Source of the DNA: Pseudomonas sp. SCA2728.1_7
GTDB taxonomy: Bacteria; Pseudomonadota; Gammaproteobacteria; Pseudomonadales; Pseudomonadaceae
Direction of reading: 5' to 3'
Assembly (NCBI RefSeq): GCF_018138145.1
Contig: NZ_CP073104.1
Location: 1,240,001-1,304,000, forward strand
Length of the DNA: 64,000 nucleotides
Part shown: positions 7,632 to 16,810 of the stretch, one piece after another
Layout of the letters: the number at the start of each line of letters is the position of its first letter
How positions within the stretch are numbered: the first letter of the stretch is position 1
Program-made: the position numbers and the translations under genes
The notes under the pieces: generated by a model
Seen by the model: the letters and a program-made list of their open reading frames with translations, nothing else
Told to the model about the DNA's origin: nothing
Databases searched by the model: none

Positions 7632-8036
7632 ATGAAAACCCTGCCCTTCTTCGCCGCCGCCCTAGCCTTGAGCCTTTGCACCTCGGCCGCCTTCGCCCAC
7701 GATCCCTCGGAAAAAGTCACCGTCCTGCAAGACCAGATGCTGAAAAACGCCCCCGGCAAAAAAGCCATGATGATCGAAGTCGACTACAAACCCGGCCAGT
7801 CCTCCATCGCCCATAAACACGACGGCACCGCGATGGCCTATGTGCTCGAAGGCGAAGTGATTTCCCAGGTCAAAGGTGAACAACCGATTACCTACAAGAA
7901 GGGCCAGTTCTGGTACGAACCAGCCGGCTCCGAGCATCTGGTGTCGAAAAATGCCAGCCAAAGCAAACCTGCGAAGTTGCTGGTGTTCATGGTGCTGGCC
8001 CCGGATGAACAAGTGTTGATCCCGTTGAAAAACTGA
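7632..8036 (+). CDS. Exported cupin-domain protein
   Basis: A 134-residue protein with a Sec signal peptide (MKTLPFFAAALALSLCTSAAFA, cleaved before HDP). It is followed by a single cupin fold (about 45-125). Cupin motif 1 is recognisable as SSIAHKHDGTAMAYVLEGEV and motif 2 as KGQFWYEPAGSEH, keeping the His-x-His and later His that usually bind a metal. Periplasmic cupins of this type have no settled function. It is monocistronic, with a terminator-like hairpin 28 bp downstream. Confidence 0.85.
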   Translation: MKTLPFFAAALALSLCTSAAFAHDPSEKVTVLQDQMLKNAPGKKAMMIEVDYKPGQSSIAHKHDGTAMAYVLEGEVISQVKGEQPITYKKGQFWYEPAGSEHLVSKNASQSKPAKLLVFMVLAPDEQVLIPLKN

Positions 8037-8063
8037 TGGCTATTTAACCAGCCATAAATAAAC

Positions 8064-8092
8064 GGGCGCAAATCGACAATTGGCGCCTTTTT
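8064..8092 (+). terminator. Rho-independent terminator of the cupin gene
   Basis: GGCGC (8065-8069) pairs with GCGCC (8083-8087), extended by AA/TT pairs with one mismatch and followed by TTTTT (8088-8092). Confidence 0.65.
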
Positions 8093-8253
8093 ATTTCCCG
8101 GGGCAATTAGTGATTAAGGGTTAAAGCGAATCAGACTATTGCTCAGCTTTTATTACAGCAAATTGTCAGCTTGGCGGGTTTAGTCTGAATTAACTGTCGT
8201 CGCCGACGGCATTTCAAACTTTCCGACTGATGTTGTTTCACGGGAGAAACACC

Positions 8254-8967
8254 ATGAAACTTGCGTTCACCAGTGTACTGGCGATATCGGTTTTAGCTCT
8301 GTCAGCCTGTTCGGTACCCACCGCGCCCCAAGCCGTTTCCTCACTGGACACCCTGCTCCCCCATCCCACCGGCCGCAGCAGCATCACCCAGGTAAAAAGC
8401 GGTCCCGGCGTGTCGCTCGGTGTGATCTACAGCCCAAGCACCCAGACCAACCGCGAATACCTGCGCGACTATCAAGCCAACGCCGGCACCGGTTTCGGCC
8501 AGAGCCTGCTGGTACAGCCGATCCATGACGCCTACGTCGCCAGCTCGAAACCGGACATGGCGGTGGAATGGGTTAACGCCTCGCTGCAACGTCAGTTCGA
8601 TTCAGTGACGGTGTATCCGGACATGCAAAGCCTGCGTGCGGCCAGGCCTGATGTGGTGGCGATTGTCGATACCCACAGTCAGTTGATCACTTCGCGTAGT
8701 TCCGACATCAAAGCGGACGTCAGTGCCGACTTTTATGATGCGCAGTTGAACTATATCGGTACGGCGAAAGGTTCAGAGGCGAGAGAACTGACACCGGTGT
8801 GGGCGGACTTCAAGGGTTCGGAAGAGATTGTGGCGGATATTAACCAGCAGCAGGATGTGCAAGTTAGGGCGCTGCAGAAGTTTGACCAGTCGCTCAACAA
8901 TTTAGTGGCCAGACCGGCGGACAAAGTGTCGATGCTGGATAGCAAACAAGGTCAGAAGTTGTATTGA
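8254..8967 (+). CDS. Lipoprotein of unknown function
   Basis: A 237-residue protein starting MKLAFTSVLAISVLALSACS, a lipoprotein signal with lipobox L-S-A-C (Cys at 18); the +2 Ser predicts outer-membrane sorting. The mature part is about 220 residues with no motif I recognise. It contains PDMAVEWVNASLQRQFDSV and a repeated DxxSxLITSRSSDIKADVSADF-type polar stretch. ATG 8254 is preceded by GGGAGA at 8242-8247; an in-frame ATG at 8230 has no such site. It appears to be a single-gene unit ending in a REP pair. Confidence 0.75.
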   Translation: MKLAFTSVLAISVLALSACSVPTAPQAVSSLDTLLPHPTGRSSITQVKSGPGVSLGVIYSPSTQTNREYLRDYQANAGTGFGQSLLVQPIHDAYVASSKPDMAVEWVNASLQRQFDSVTVYPDMQSLRAARPDVVAIVDTHSQLITSRSSDIKADVSADFYDAQLNYIGTAKGSEARELTPVWADFKGSEEIVADINQQQDVQVRALQKFDQSLNNLVARPADKVSMLDSKQGQKLY

Positions 8968-8974
8968 TATAAAG

Positions 8975-9052
8975 GGCGCCATCGCGAGCAGGCTCACTCC
9001 TACAGTTGGAATGCGTACCCCTTGTAGGAGTGAGCCTGCTCGCGATGGCGCC
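8975..9052. repeat. Inverted REP pair
   Basis: GGCGCCATCGCGAGCAGGCT (from 8976) mirrors AGCCTGCTCGCGATGGCGCC (ending at about 9052), with an 18-bp loop region. The outer arms carry the GGCGCCAT extension. It separates the lipoprotein gene from the gdhB terminator. Confidence 0.9.
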
Positions 9053-9081
9053 GCATCAGGCACCAAAAAAACCTCAGACAT

Positions 9082-9117
9082 AAAAAAGCCCCGGCATCTC
9101 ACGACACCGGGGCTTTC
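9082..9117 (-). terminator. Rho-independent terminator downstream of gdhB
   Basis: The stem AGCCCCGG (9087-9094) / CCGGGGCT (9107-9114) has an A-run on its plus-strand left side (9082-9087). That run reads as a T-run after the hairpin for minus-strand transcription leaving gdhB. Three T residues on the other side allow weak bidirectional use. Confidence 0.85.
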
Positions 9118-9132
9118 TCATTCCACCACTAC

Positions 9133-12100
9133 TTACGCCAGTTCAAGCTCGGCATTCGCAGCAACAGCAGGCACTACCGCTTGCCCGCTCAACGCCAGAT
9201 CCAGCAGCTCACGGTTGGCCACGGCATACATGGCGTAGTCCGTGCCGCTCGCAGCACGGATTTCCACCAGCATGGCGCGCCAGCGCGAGATCATGCTTTC
9301 GTGCTGTTCCATCCACAGCGCCAGACGTGCTTCCACGTCCAGCGTGCCGTCGCCCTGTTGCAGGACGGAGATGGTGATCGCACGTTGCTGCCAGTCGACA
9401 TCGTCACGGAACGCTTCACGGGCCAGGGCCTGCCAGTTGTTTTCAACCGGCAGCGCGCTGATCTGTTGCAGGTACCAGGTGATGTCCAGCGCACTGCCCA
9501 CGGCGAAGTAAGCCTTGGCTACTTCGGCAGGGTTTTGGCCAGTCACGTCGGACGCTTCGATGATCGGCAGCAGCGTGTACAGGTGCGAGGTGCCCGCAAC
9601 CATACGCGCCAGCAATTCCGGTACACCGGCTTCGACGTACGCCTGATAACGCGCCTGCCAGTTTTCACGGATTTCGCCGCTCAGCAGTTCGTCGAGTTTC
9701 AGGCCCAGCTCTTTCAGGTGCGGACCGAAATGCGCGACGTCACGGGCAGCGTTTTGCTCGTTGCGACGGGCACGCAGGAACCAGCGCGTGGCACGGCGAC
9801 CCAAACGCATCAGTTCGTCCATCAGCTCCAGCTGCACGTCAGCGCTGACCTGGTAGTCCAGCGCTTCGATCTGACGGAACCAGTGCGGGAGGTGGAAGAT
9901 GTCGCGCACAATCACATAAGCGCCAGCGACGTTCGCCGGGCTCATGCCGGTCGACTCTTTGAGTCGTTGAACGAAGGTGATGCCCATGTGGTTGACCAGA
10001 TCGTTGGCGATCTGGGTGCTGACGATCTCGCGCTTCAGACGGTGACGACGCATGGCTTCGGAGAACTTGCTGACCAGGGTCGGCGGGAACGCCGTTTCCA
10101 TGTCGCGGGTCAGGTAATCGTCGTCCGGCACCAAGGAGCCCAACAGCTGCTCTTTGAGGTCGATTTTGCTGTAGGAGATCAGTACCGACAGCTCAGGACG
10201 GGTCAAACCGTGGCCTTCAGCAATACGCTCGTTGATCTGTTCTTCAGTCGGCAGGAACTCGATGGCACGGTCCAGCTTGCCACGGCCTTCCAGATCACCC
10301 ATCAGACGCTTGTACTCAGCGATGCGCGCATAAGCACGACGCGCTGCCAGGGACAGGGCCTGAGTCTGCTTGTAGTTGTTGCCCAGCACCAGATTGCCGA
10401 CTTCGTCGGTCATGCTCGCCAGCAACTGGTTGCGTTGCTTGTCGGTCATGTCACCGGCCTGAACCACTTCGTTCAGCAGGATCTTGATGTTTACTTCGTG
10501 GTCGGAGCAGTCCACGCCACCGGCGTTGTCGATGAAGTCGGTGTTGGAACCGCCGCCATTCAGACCGAATTCCACACGACCCAGTTGGGTCATGCCGAGG
10601 TTACCGCCCTCGCCCACGACTTTGCAGCGCAGCTCGTTGCCGTTGACGCGCAGTGCATCGTTGGCCTTGTCGCCGACATCGGCGTGGCTTTCAGTGCTGG
10701 CCTTGACGTAAGTACCGATGCCGCCGTTCCACAGCAGATCCACCGGTGCTTTGAGCAAGGCGTTCAGCAGTTCGGTCGGGGTCAGTTTGTCAGCCTTGAT
10801 GTCGAAGCGTTCCTGCATCTGCGGGGAGATCGCGATGCTCTTCGCGCTGCGCGAGAAGATACCGCCACCTTCGGACATGATACTGGTGTCGTAGTCGGTC
10901 CAGGCCGAACGCGGCAGGTCGAACATGCGCTGACGCTCGACGAAGCTGGTCGCCGGGTTCGGGTTCGGGTCGATGAAGATGTGCAGGTGGTTGAAGGCCG
11001 CGACCAGTTGCAGCTTGTCGGACATCAACAGGCCGTTACCGAACACGTCACCGGCCATGTCGCCGACGCCGACAACAGTGATGCTGTCTTCCTGAACATT
11101 GATGCCGCGCTCGCGGAAGTGACGTTGTACGCCAACCCACGCGCCTTTGGCGGTGATGCCCATTTTCTTGTGGTCGTAACCGGCCGAACCACCGGACGCA
11201 AACGCGTCACCCAGCCAGAAGCCGTAGTCGATGGCGATGCCGTTGGCGATGTCGGAGAAGGTCGCAGTGCCCTTGTCCGCTGCTACTACCAGGTACGGGT
11301 CGTCATCGTCGTGGCGAACCACGTTCAATGGCGGTACCAGCGCGCCGTCTTTCAGGTTGTCGGTGATGTCCAACAGACCGGAAATGAAGATGCGGTAGCA
11401 GGCGATGCCCTCGGCCGCGATCTCGTCACGGCTGCCGCCCAGTGGCAGACGACGCGGCAGGAAGCCGCCCTTCGCACCCACTGGCACGATGACCGAGTTC
11501 TTCACTTGTTGAGCTTTAACCAAGCCGAGGACTTCGGTACGGAAGTCTTCTTCACGGTCGGACCAGCGCAGACCACCACGAGCGACGTTACCGAAGCGCA
11601 GGTGCACGCCTTCAACGCGTGGCGAGTAGACGAAGATTTCGAACTTCGGCACTGGCTTCGGCAGTTCAGGGATCGCGTGCGGGTTGAACTTGAAGCTGAA
11701 GTACGACTTGTTCTGGCCGTTGGCGTCAGTCTGATAGAAGTTGGTCCGCAGGGTGGCTTTGATCAGGTCGAGGTAACGACGCAGGATGCGGTCTTCGTTG
11801 AGCACCTGAACGTCGTCCAGTGCGGTCAGAATCGCTTGTTCCAGACGCAGTTGCTTGTCTTCCAGATCGTCGTCGCTGAGTTTGCGCGCCAGATAGAAGC
11901 GGGTCTTGAACAACCGGGTCAGCTCGCGAGCGATGTCGGTGTGGTTGTTCAGGGTGCTGGCGATGTAACCCAGGTCGAAGCCCAGACGAATCTGCTTCAG
12001 GTAACGCGCGTAAGCACGCAGCAGCGCAACGTCGCGCCACGGCAGACCGGCGGTCAGTACCAGACGGTTGAACGCATCGTTTTCGGCGTCGCCGCGAACG

Positions 12101-14028
12101 ATGTGGACGAAGGCGTCCTGCAGGGTGTCGTTGAGTTGCTGGATGTCGAGGTCGAGGCCTTCAGCGGCAGTGAACGCGAAATCGTGAATCCAGAACTCGC
12201 GGCCATTGGTGTGACGCAGACGGTACGGGAATTCACCCAGCACGCGCAGGCCGAGGTTTTCCAGAATCGGCAAGACGTCGGACAGCGCCAGCGGCGTGTC
12301 GGCGTGGTACAGCTTGCAATGCAGCTCGCGCTGGCCGGAGACCTGACCGAGCGGCTGATAGAAGCTCATCACCAACGGATTTTTTTCGTTGAGGCTCAGC
12401 AGGTGCTGCATGTCGACTACGGCCGAATGCGCTGCGAAACGCTCGCGGTAGCCGGCCGGGAAGCCTTTCGGGAAGTCGGCCAGCACGTTGGTGCCGTGGG
12501 CTTCGCCGAAGCTTTCGACGGTCAGTGCGGCGTAGTCGTCCTGCCAGCTGCGGCAGGCCTGAACCACTTCTTTTTCCAGCAGCACCGGGTCGATGTCGAG
12601 ACGGTTTTTCGGGTCGACACGCAGGATCAACTGCACGCGGGCCAGCACCGACTCAGAGAAGAACGTCCAGAATTCGCAATCGGAAGCCTTGAGGCGCTCC
12701 ATCAACACTTGCTGGATCTTCTGGCGGACTTCGGTGGAATAGATGTCGCGCGGCACGTAGGCCAGGCAGTAGCAGAAACGACCGTACGGGTCTTTGCGCA
12801 GGAACACGCGGATCTTGTTGCGTTCCTGGATCTGCACGATCGACATCACCGTGGTGAACAGTTCGTCGACCGGGGTCTGGAACAGATCATCACGCGGCAG
12901 TACTTCGAGCACCTGCGCCAGTTCCTTGCCCAGGTGAGCCTTGGACTGGAAGCCGGAGCGCGTTTCGATTTCTTCGACCTTGCGGCGGATGAACGGGATG
13001 ACCCGCACGCTCTCGCCATACACCGAGGAGGTGTACAGGCCCATGAAGCGGTGTTCCTTGATGACTTTGCCGTCGGCGTCGATTTCACGGATCGACACGT
13101 AATCCGGATACGCCGGACGGTGCACGCGGCTTGGATGCGCAGCCTTGGCGAACGACAGCAGGGTCGGTTCGCGCAGGTAAGCAACGGCGTAGTCTTCGAT
13201 GCGCAGGTCTTCGTAGGTCAGGCCGGTGCGCAGCAGTTTGGTCAGGCCGAGGAAGGAGTTCTGGTCGTACTCGATATGGCCGCCATCGGCCTGATCGGTG
13301 ACCACGAATTCTTCGTAGCCGAGGAAGGTGAAGTGGTTGCCCACCAGCCATTCCAGGAAGCTTTTGATTTCGTTCTTTTCGTCGGCATCAACGGCAAACG
13401 CGCTGTTGTCGAGTTTGGTGAGGATTTCCTGCACCTTGGCTTTCATCGGCTCGAAATCGGCGACCGCGACGCGGACTTCACCGAGAACCTGTTCCAGCTC
13501 TTTGCTCAGCACATTCAGTTCGGCCGCGTTGGCGCAGCGGTCGATTTCCAGGTACATCAACGACTCTTGCAGAATGTCGTCGCCCTGGGTGCCTTTCGGC
13601 AGGATTTCCAGCAACTCGCCCTTGCTGCCACGACGCACGCTGAGCACGGTGGTTTGCAGGGTGTGGATGCTGTAGCCGCGACGGTTCAGTTCGGTACGAA
13701 CCGAGTCGACCAGAAATGGCAGGTCGTGGTGCAGGACTTCGACCGCGGTGTGGGTCGACTGCCAGCCATGACGCTCGTAATCGGGGTTGTAGACGCGCAC
13801 TTGCGGTTGCGCGTGATCGAAGCGCTCAAGCAGGCGCCACGCGGAAAGAGTACAGCCAGCGAGGTCGGAGAGGCGACGTTGAGTCAGCTCGTCCAGAGAA
13901 ATGATGCCGAAGAATTGTTCAGCGAACAGCGCCACTTGTGGCAGTGCCTGTTCACTGATGTGCTGCGCCAGTGCCGCTTGCAGTTGGTGCTGGAAGTCGG
14001 CTTTGCTGGCTGCGGTGAAGAACGCCAT
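9133..14028 (-). CDS. gdhB: NAD-dependent glutamate dehydrogenase, large (GDH180) type
   Basis: A 1631-residue enzyme of the large NAD-specific class, about the length of P. aeruginosa GdhB (about 1620). It converts glutamate to 2-oxoglutarate plus ammonia in the cytoplasm, a catabolic route for arginine and glutamate. The N-terminal third holds ACT-like regulatory segments. The catalytic domain carries VARGGLRWSDREEDFRTEVL with the catalytic-lysine stretch VPVGAKGGF, followed by the NAD-binding region (VGVGDMAGDVFGNGLL) and LWNGGIGTYVKA. I chose ATG 14028 because GGAG precedes it; an upstream in-frame start at 14163 adds 45 low-complexity residues. The gene is monocistronic. It has an AANAANAA motif in its leader and a strong terminator. 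Confidence 0.95.
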   Translation of the reverse strand: MAFFTAASKADFQHQLQAALAQHISEQALPQVALFAEQFFGIISLDELTQRRLSDLAGCTLSAWRLLERFDHAQPQVRVYNPDYERHGWQSTHTAVEVLHHDLPFLVDSVRTELNRRGYSIHTLQTTVLSVRRGSKGELLEILPKGTQGDDILQESLMYLEIDRCANAAELNVLSKELEQVLGEVRVAVADFEPMKAKVQEILTKLDNSAFAVDADEKNEIKSFLEWLVGNHFTFLGYEEFVVTDQADGGHIEYDQNSFLGLTKLLRTGLTYEDLRIEDYAVAYLREPTLLSFAKAAHPSRVHRPAYPDYVSIREIDADGKVIKEHRFMGLYTSSVYGESVRVIPFIRRKVEEIETRSGFQSKAHLGKELAQVLEVLPRDDLFQTPVDELFTTVMSIVQIQERNKIRVFLRKDPYGRFCYCLAYVPRDIYSTEVRQKIQQVLMERLKASDCEFWTFFSESVLARVQLILRVDPKNRLDIDPVLLEKEVVQACRSWQDDYAALTVESFGEAHGTNVLADFPKGFPAGYRERFAAHSAVVDMQHLLSLNEKNPLVMSFYQPLGQVSGQRELHCKLYHADTPLALSDVLPILENLGLRVLGEFPYRLRHTNGREFWIHDFAFTAAEGLDLDIQQLNDTLQDAFVHIVRGDAENDAFNRLVLTAGLPWRDVALLRAYARYLKQIRLGFDLGYIASTLNNHTDIARELTRLFKTRFYLARKLSDDDLEDKQLRLEQAILTALDDVQVLNEDRILRRYLDLIKATLRTNFYQTDANGQNKSYFSFKFNPHAIPELPKPVPKFEIFVYSPRVEGVHLRFGNVARGGLRWSDREEDFRTEVLGLVKAQQVKNSVIVPVGAKGGFLPRRLPLGGSRDEIAAEGIACYRIFISGLLDITDNLKDGALVPPLNVVRHDDDDPYLVVAADKGTATFSDIANGIAIDYGFWLGDAFASGGSAGYDHKKMGITAKGAWVGVQRHFRERGINVQEDSITVVGVGDMAGDVFGNGLLMSDKLQLVAAFNHLHIFIDPNPNPATSFVERQRMFDLPRSAWTDYDTSIMSEGGGIFSRSAKSIAISPQMQERFDIKADKLTPTELLNALLKAPVDLLWNGGIGTYVKASTESHADVGDKANDALRVNGNELRCKVVGEGGNLGMTQLGRVEFGLNGGGSNTDFIDNAGGVDCSDHEVNIKILLNEVVQAGDMTDKQRNQLLASMTDEVGNLVLGNNYKQTQALSLAARRAYARIAEYKRLMGDLEGRGKLDRAIEFLPTEEQINERIAEGHGLTRPELSVLISYSKIDLKEQLLGSLVPDDDYLTRDMETAFPPTLVSKFSEAMRRHRLKREIVSTQIANDLVNHMGITFVQRLKESTGMSPANVAGAYVIVRDIFHLPHWFRQIEALDYQVSADVQLELMDELMRLGRRATRWFLRARRNEQNAARDVAHFGPHLKELGLKLDELLSGEIRENWQARYQAYVEAGVPELLARMVAGTSHLYTLLPIIEASDVTGQNPAEVAKAYFAVGSALDITWYLQQISALPVENNWQALAREAFRDDVDWQQRAITISVLQQGDGTLDVEARLALWMEQHESMISRWRAMLVEIRAASGTDYAMYAVANRELLDLALSGQAVVPAVAANAELELA

Positions 14029-14048
14029 CTGTGGTACTCCGCTTAAGC

Positions 14049-14056
14049 TTGTTATT
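14049..14056 (-). promoter_or_regulatory. AANAANAA (Hfq/Crc-type) motif in the gdhB leader
   Basis: On the minus strand the leader reads AATAACAA, 21-28 bases upstream of the gdhB ATG. This matches the catabolite-repression CA motif bound by Hfq with Crc in Pseudomonas. A single 8-base match can arise by chance, so the call is tentative. Confidence 0.4.
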
Positions 14057-14439
14057 GATGGAAAGCGTCGCGTGCAACACCCCTTTCGGGGCTTGTGTCG
14101 CCCTGTTCCTGATTCTCGGGCAGAGGAAACAGGGGGACAGGTGGGTGAAGCTGGACGGGACACTCAGGTCACATTCACCTTCCATTGAATGAGCATCTGC
14201 AAAAGCGACTGCCAGCGGTGCCGACAATGCCTTTACGGGTGCTCATCCGTTGCGCAGCTTAAAGGGTGCGACAATGTGTCTGCTTGCGGTGCTGCGACAT
14301 ATTCGGTCATTGGCACGTAAACAAGGGCTTTGGCAACGGTAAACACTAGCAGTCGTGGCGCAAAACGCCGGGTTGCATGCCCGTATTTACGGGACATTCG
14401 TGCCAGATGCAGACCTTTTTCCTCTACATATCCAGAAAC
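14057..14439. other. Intergenic region upstream of gdhB, no supported gene
   Basis: About 380 bp between gdhB and the next minus-strand gene. Two hairpins can be drawn in the probable gdhB leader: CACCCC/GGGGCTTGTG around 14079-14099, and CCCTGTTCCT/AGGAAACAGGG around 14110-14143 (one bulge). A 72-codon minus-strand frame (14233-14451) has no ribosome site or family and overlaps the terminator of the upstream gene, so I do not call it. Confidence 0.5.
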
Positions 14440-14475
14440 GAAAACGCCCAAGGCCGTTCTATCGACCTTGAGCGT
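14440..14475 (-). terminator. Rho-independent terminator of the zinc-ribbon gene
   Basis: On the minus strand, ACGCTCAAGG pairs with CCTTGGGCGT (9 of 10 pairs, 14444-14475) and is followed by TTTTCGTTT. It lies 34 bp after the stop of the zinc-ribbon gene. Confidence 0.75.
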
Positions 14476-14508
14476 GGCATCGGGTTCAGCGCCAGCGGTT
14501 GACGCGGA

Positions 14509-15903
14509 TCAGTCGGGCAACTCTTCGTAAGCGCGAAATTTGCTCACGGTGGCGCAGTCGTAGCACTGCATCTGCAGAGTCAATTTATCCATGCTGGCGT
14601 CGATGTTGCTGGAGTCGCACTCGCGGCAGAACAGCTGCGGATGGTCGAATTGCGGCGCGGCGATCGGCGAGCCCGTGAGAAACCGAGGCACAAACTCGTC
14701 TCGCCAGAACAGCCCCGGCGACTTGGAAAAGCCGCCACCACTGTCCTTGAGCACGACGTCGTAAAGCAGGCGGGTCATGGCCGGCTGCGGCACGCGCGAA
14801 TCGCGGTAGCTGTCCTTGCGCCAGTTCTCCGCCAAGGCGAGTTGCGCAGTGCTCTGCATGTTGCGCGGAATCGTGTTGGAGGCGTGGGTGCGGCCCTTGG
14901 AGTTGCCGGTAGCATAGAAGTGCGCGGCACTTTTCACCGCCACTCTGGCGAAGTAGTAGATCTGGCTGACCGAGAAATTCTGCAGCAAAGTGCCGATCAC
15001 CGAGTCGGCGCGGGCTTCGGCGGTGAACGCCATACCGACCTGATTGGCCAACAGGTGAACGTATTGAATCGACTCCTCCCGCGCGAGCCTGAAGATCAAT
15101 GCGTACAACTCACGCTTCCACCCTGGCAGCACAGGCCCGGACAACTCTTCGTACAGCGCCAGATAGAGCGTATCGCGCGTGCAGCGCACGCCTTCGTCCA
15201 GCGCGACGTTGGCTCGCCAGTAAATGGTCGAATAAGTGCTGATGCTGAAATCGTCGGCCCGATTGAACGCTCGAATGTCCGATGCCGTATCGACCTGCAA
15301 GGCGCCCGCCTCGTGCAGGCCTTTCACCAGCTCTTCACTGAAAGTGTCAGTGGACGTGAGCTTTTCTCCTCTGAGTTCAGCATCAAGCGCGGCAATGCGT
15401 TCGCCTGCGCCTTGGCCGCCGTCATCCAGTAATGCCAGCAGAGCAAGTTTTTGCTGGAATCCAAGACTGGTAAAGGGCACCGGTGGGCGTGGTGTGCCGT
15501 AACGCATGGCTAAATCACTGCGGTCACGTTCGGCCTGATCGGCGATTTGCTGTTTGCGCAGTCGGACACAGGCATCACAACCACACACGTTGCGTCGCGA
15601 GCCAAAACCGGCGGTGAAGTATTGATGCTCGCAATTCACACATTTGTAAGCGCTGCGCAGGGAAACCGGCGCCCCCCGGGCGGGCCGGCGCATCCACATC
15701 GGCAAATCGCAATACGGGCATCTCAGGTCGGCGCTGACAATCGGCGGCAGTACTTTCAGCACACTGCGTACCGTGTCCGCGAGCTTGTATTCGGCGATCA
15801 AGTCTGCGGTTTTCTCGCCGTTGAGATAGCGCTGGTAAAGCGCTTCAACCTGTTCCTCGGACAGATGCCGGATTTCTTGCGCCCATTCGAAATACTGCTT
15901 CAT
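14509..15903 (-). CDS. Large zinc-ribbon protein of unknown function
   Basis: A 464-residue cytoplasmic protein. It starts with a helical segment that looks like a helix-turn-helix (HLSEEQVEALYQRYLNG, about 13-29). A first zinc ribbon follows (C62PYC65 ... C88VNC91), then a CGCDAC cluster (C107, C109, C112). The middle is about 300 residues without known motifs, and a second zinc ribbon closes the protein (C426REC429 ... C447YDC450). Zinc ribbons at both ends suggest nucleic-acid or protein binding. ATG 15903 is preceded by AAGGAT; a TTG at 15906 would add one residue. The gene is monocistronic with its own terminator. I do not recognise the family. Confidence 0.75.
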   Translation of the reverse strand: MKQYFEWAQEIRHLSEEQVEALYQRYLNGEKTADLIAEYKLADTVRSVLKVLPPIVSADLRCPYCDLPMWMRRPARGAPVSLRSAYKCVNCEHQYFTAGFGSRRNVCGCDACVRLRKQQIADQAERDRSDLAMRYGTPRPPVPFTSLGFQQKLALLALLDDGGQGAGERIAALDAELRGEKLTSTDTFSEELVKGLHEAGALQVDTASDIRAFNRADDFSISTYSTIYWRANVALDEGVRCTRDTLYLALYEELSGPVLPGWKRELYALIFRLAREESIQYVHLLANQVGMAFTAEARADSVIGTLLQNFSVSQIYYFARVAVKSAAHFYATGNSKGRTHASNTIPRNMQSTAQLALAENWRKDSYRDSRVPQPAMTRLLYDVVLKDSGGGFSKSPGLFWRDEFVPRFLTGSPIAAPQFDHPQLFCRECDSSNIDASMDKLTLQMQCYDCATVSKFRAYEELPD

Positions 15904-16187
15904 CAAAAGAGATCCTTTTTTTCATGTCGTCCATCGCACTCCCTTGCGCTCGAGCAGCAAAATCTGACGGTAAAAAGCCTTCAAAACAAGCGAAAACACC
16001 TCTAACTCACGCCATCTATCGGCTTTTCAAAAACCCTACGAGGCCGTCGGATATTTCGTACCCGCTTAGACGAAACATCCTTAAGAGCACGCCCCGGCGC
16101 AACGATGTTCAGCAGAATTTTCCTCAGGCTGGCAAAATCGGCTTTTTTGCGCACCGTCAGACGCGCCCGCCCAACCAGGAACTCCCC

Positions 16188-16541
16188 ATGCAAATGACCA
16201 CCGCCCTACTCATCGTCAACCCGTGCGATGACGAAGAAGACAACATGGCCATGCTCTGCTGCCACAGCGACAAGGGCGACATGTTCCTGATGAGCCGCTA
16301 CCCGGACGAGGACGAGCTGGAGATCACGCTGGATGGCGAGCCTTCGACGCTCGACGGCGTGAAAGTGACTTTGACCTCGACGCTGCTGAAGATCGAGATT
16401 GCGGCGGCGGATGCCGATGCGCTGAATGGGGATGATGTGCTGGAGATCAGCTTTAACCCGGATATGGTTGATCTGGATGAGGTTGTTGAGACCTTGACGA
16501 ACATCCTTGATGGGACGGGTACCTTCATTAACGAAGTTTGA
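16188..16541 (+). CDS. Small acidic protein of unknown function
   Basis: A 117-residue, strongly acidic protein (clusters DDEEDN, PDEDELEI, DADALNGDDVLEI, NPDMVDLDEVVE). It starts at ATG 16188 behind AGGAA. Alternating beta-type and acidic segments suggest one compact domain, and there is no signal peptide. A longer in-frame reading from 15924 overlaps the start of the divergent zinc-ribbon gene and has no ribosome site. No family recognised. It is divergent from the zinc-ribbon gene and ends before a REP pair. Confidence 0.7.
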   Translation: MQMTTALLIVNPCDDEEDNMAMLCCHSDKGDMFLMSRYPDEDELEITLDGEPSTLDGVKVTLTSTLLKIEIAAADADALNGDDVLEISFNPDMVDLDEVVETLTNILDGTGTFINEV

Positions 16542-16554
16542 TTGCGCTCGAACT

Positions 16555-16636
16555 GGCCCCATCGCGAGCAGGCTCACTCCTACAGGTCCGTGTACGACGA
16601 TCCATTGTAGGAGTGAGCCTGCTCGCGATAGGGCCG
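16555..16636. repeat. Inverted REP pair
   Basis: GGCCCCATCGCGAGCAGGCT (from 16555) mirrors AGCCTGCTCGCGATAGGGCC (ending at about 16634). The two copies are separated by about 25 bp. Confidence 0.88.
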
Positions 16637-16810
16637 GCACAGGCAACCAATCACTCCCCTGCTACAAAAATTCAACAAATCCCCCAGTCATTTCCCGCAC
16701 TTTGCGCAAAATGCCGTTAGTCGCCACCCCCCGCGATGGATTAAAGTAACGCCCCCAGCCCCGGCGTTATCCGAACGCCTGTGGCCACCCCTTTCCAGGA
16801 ACAGTCACCG

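Noticed and set aside
9181..14046. A 1621-codon open frame on the plus strand, antisense to gdhB
   Set aside because: It mirrors the codon structure of gdhB in GC-rich DNA, has no family resemblance and no ribosome site, and would span the whole enzyme gene.
14233..14451. A 72-codon minus-strand gene in the gdhB-zinc ribbon gap
   Set aside because: No ribosome site, no family, and it overlaps the terminator of the upstream gene.
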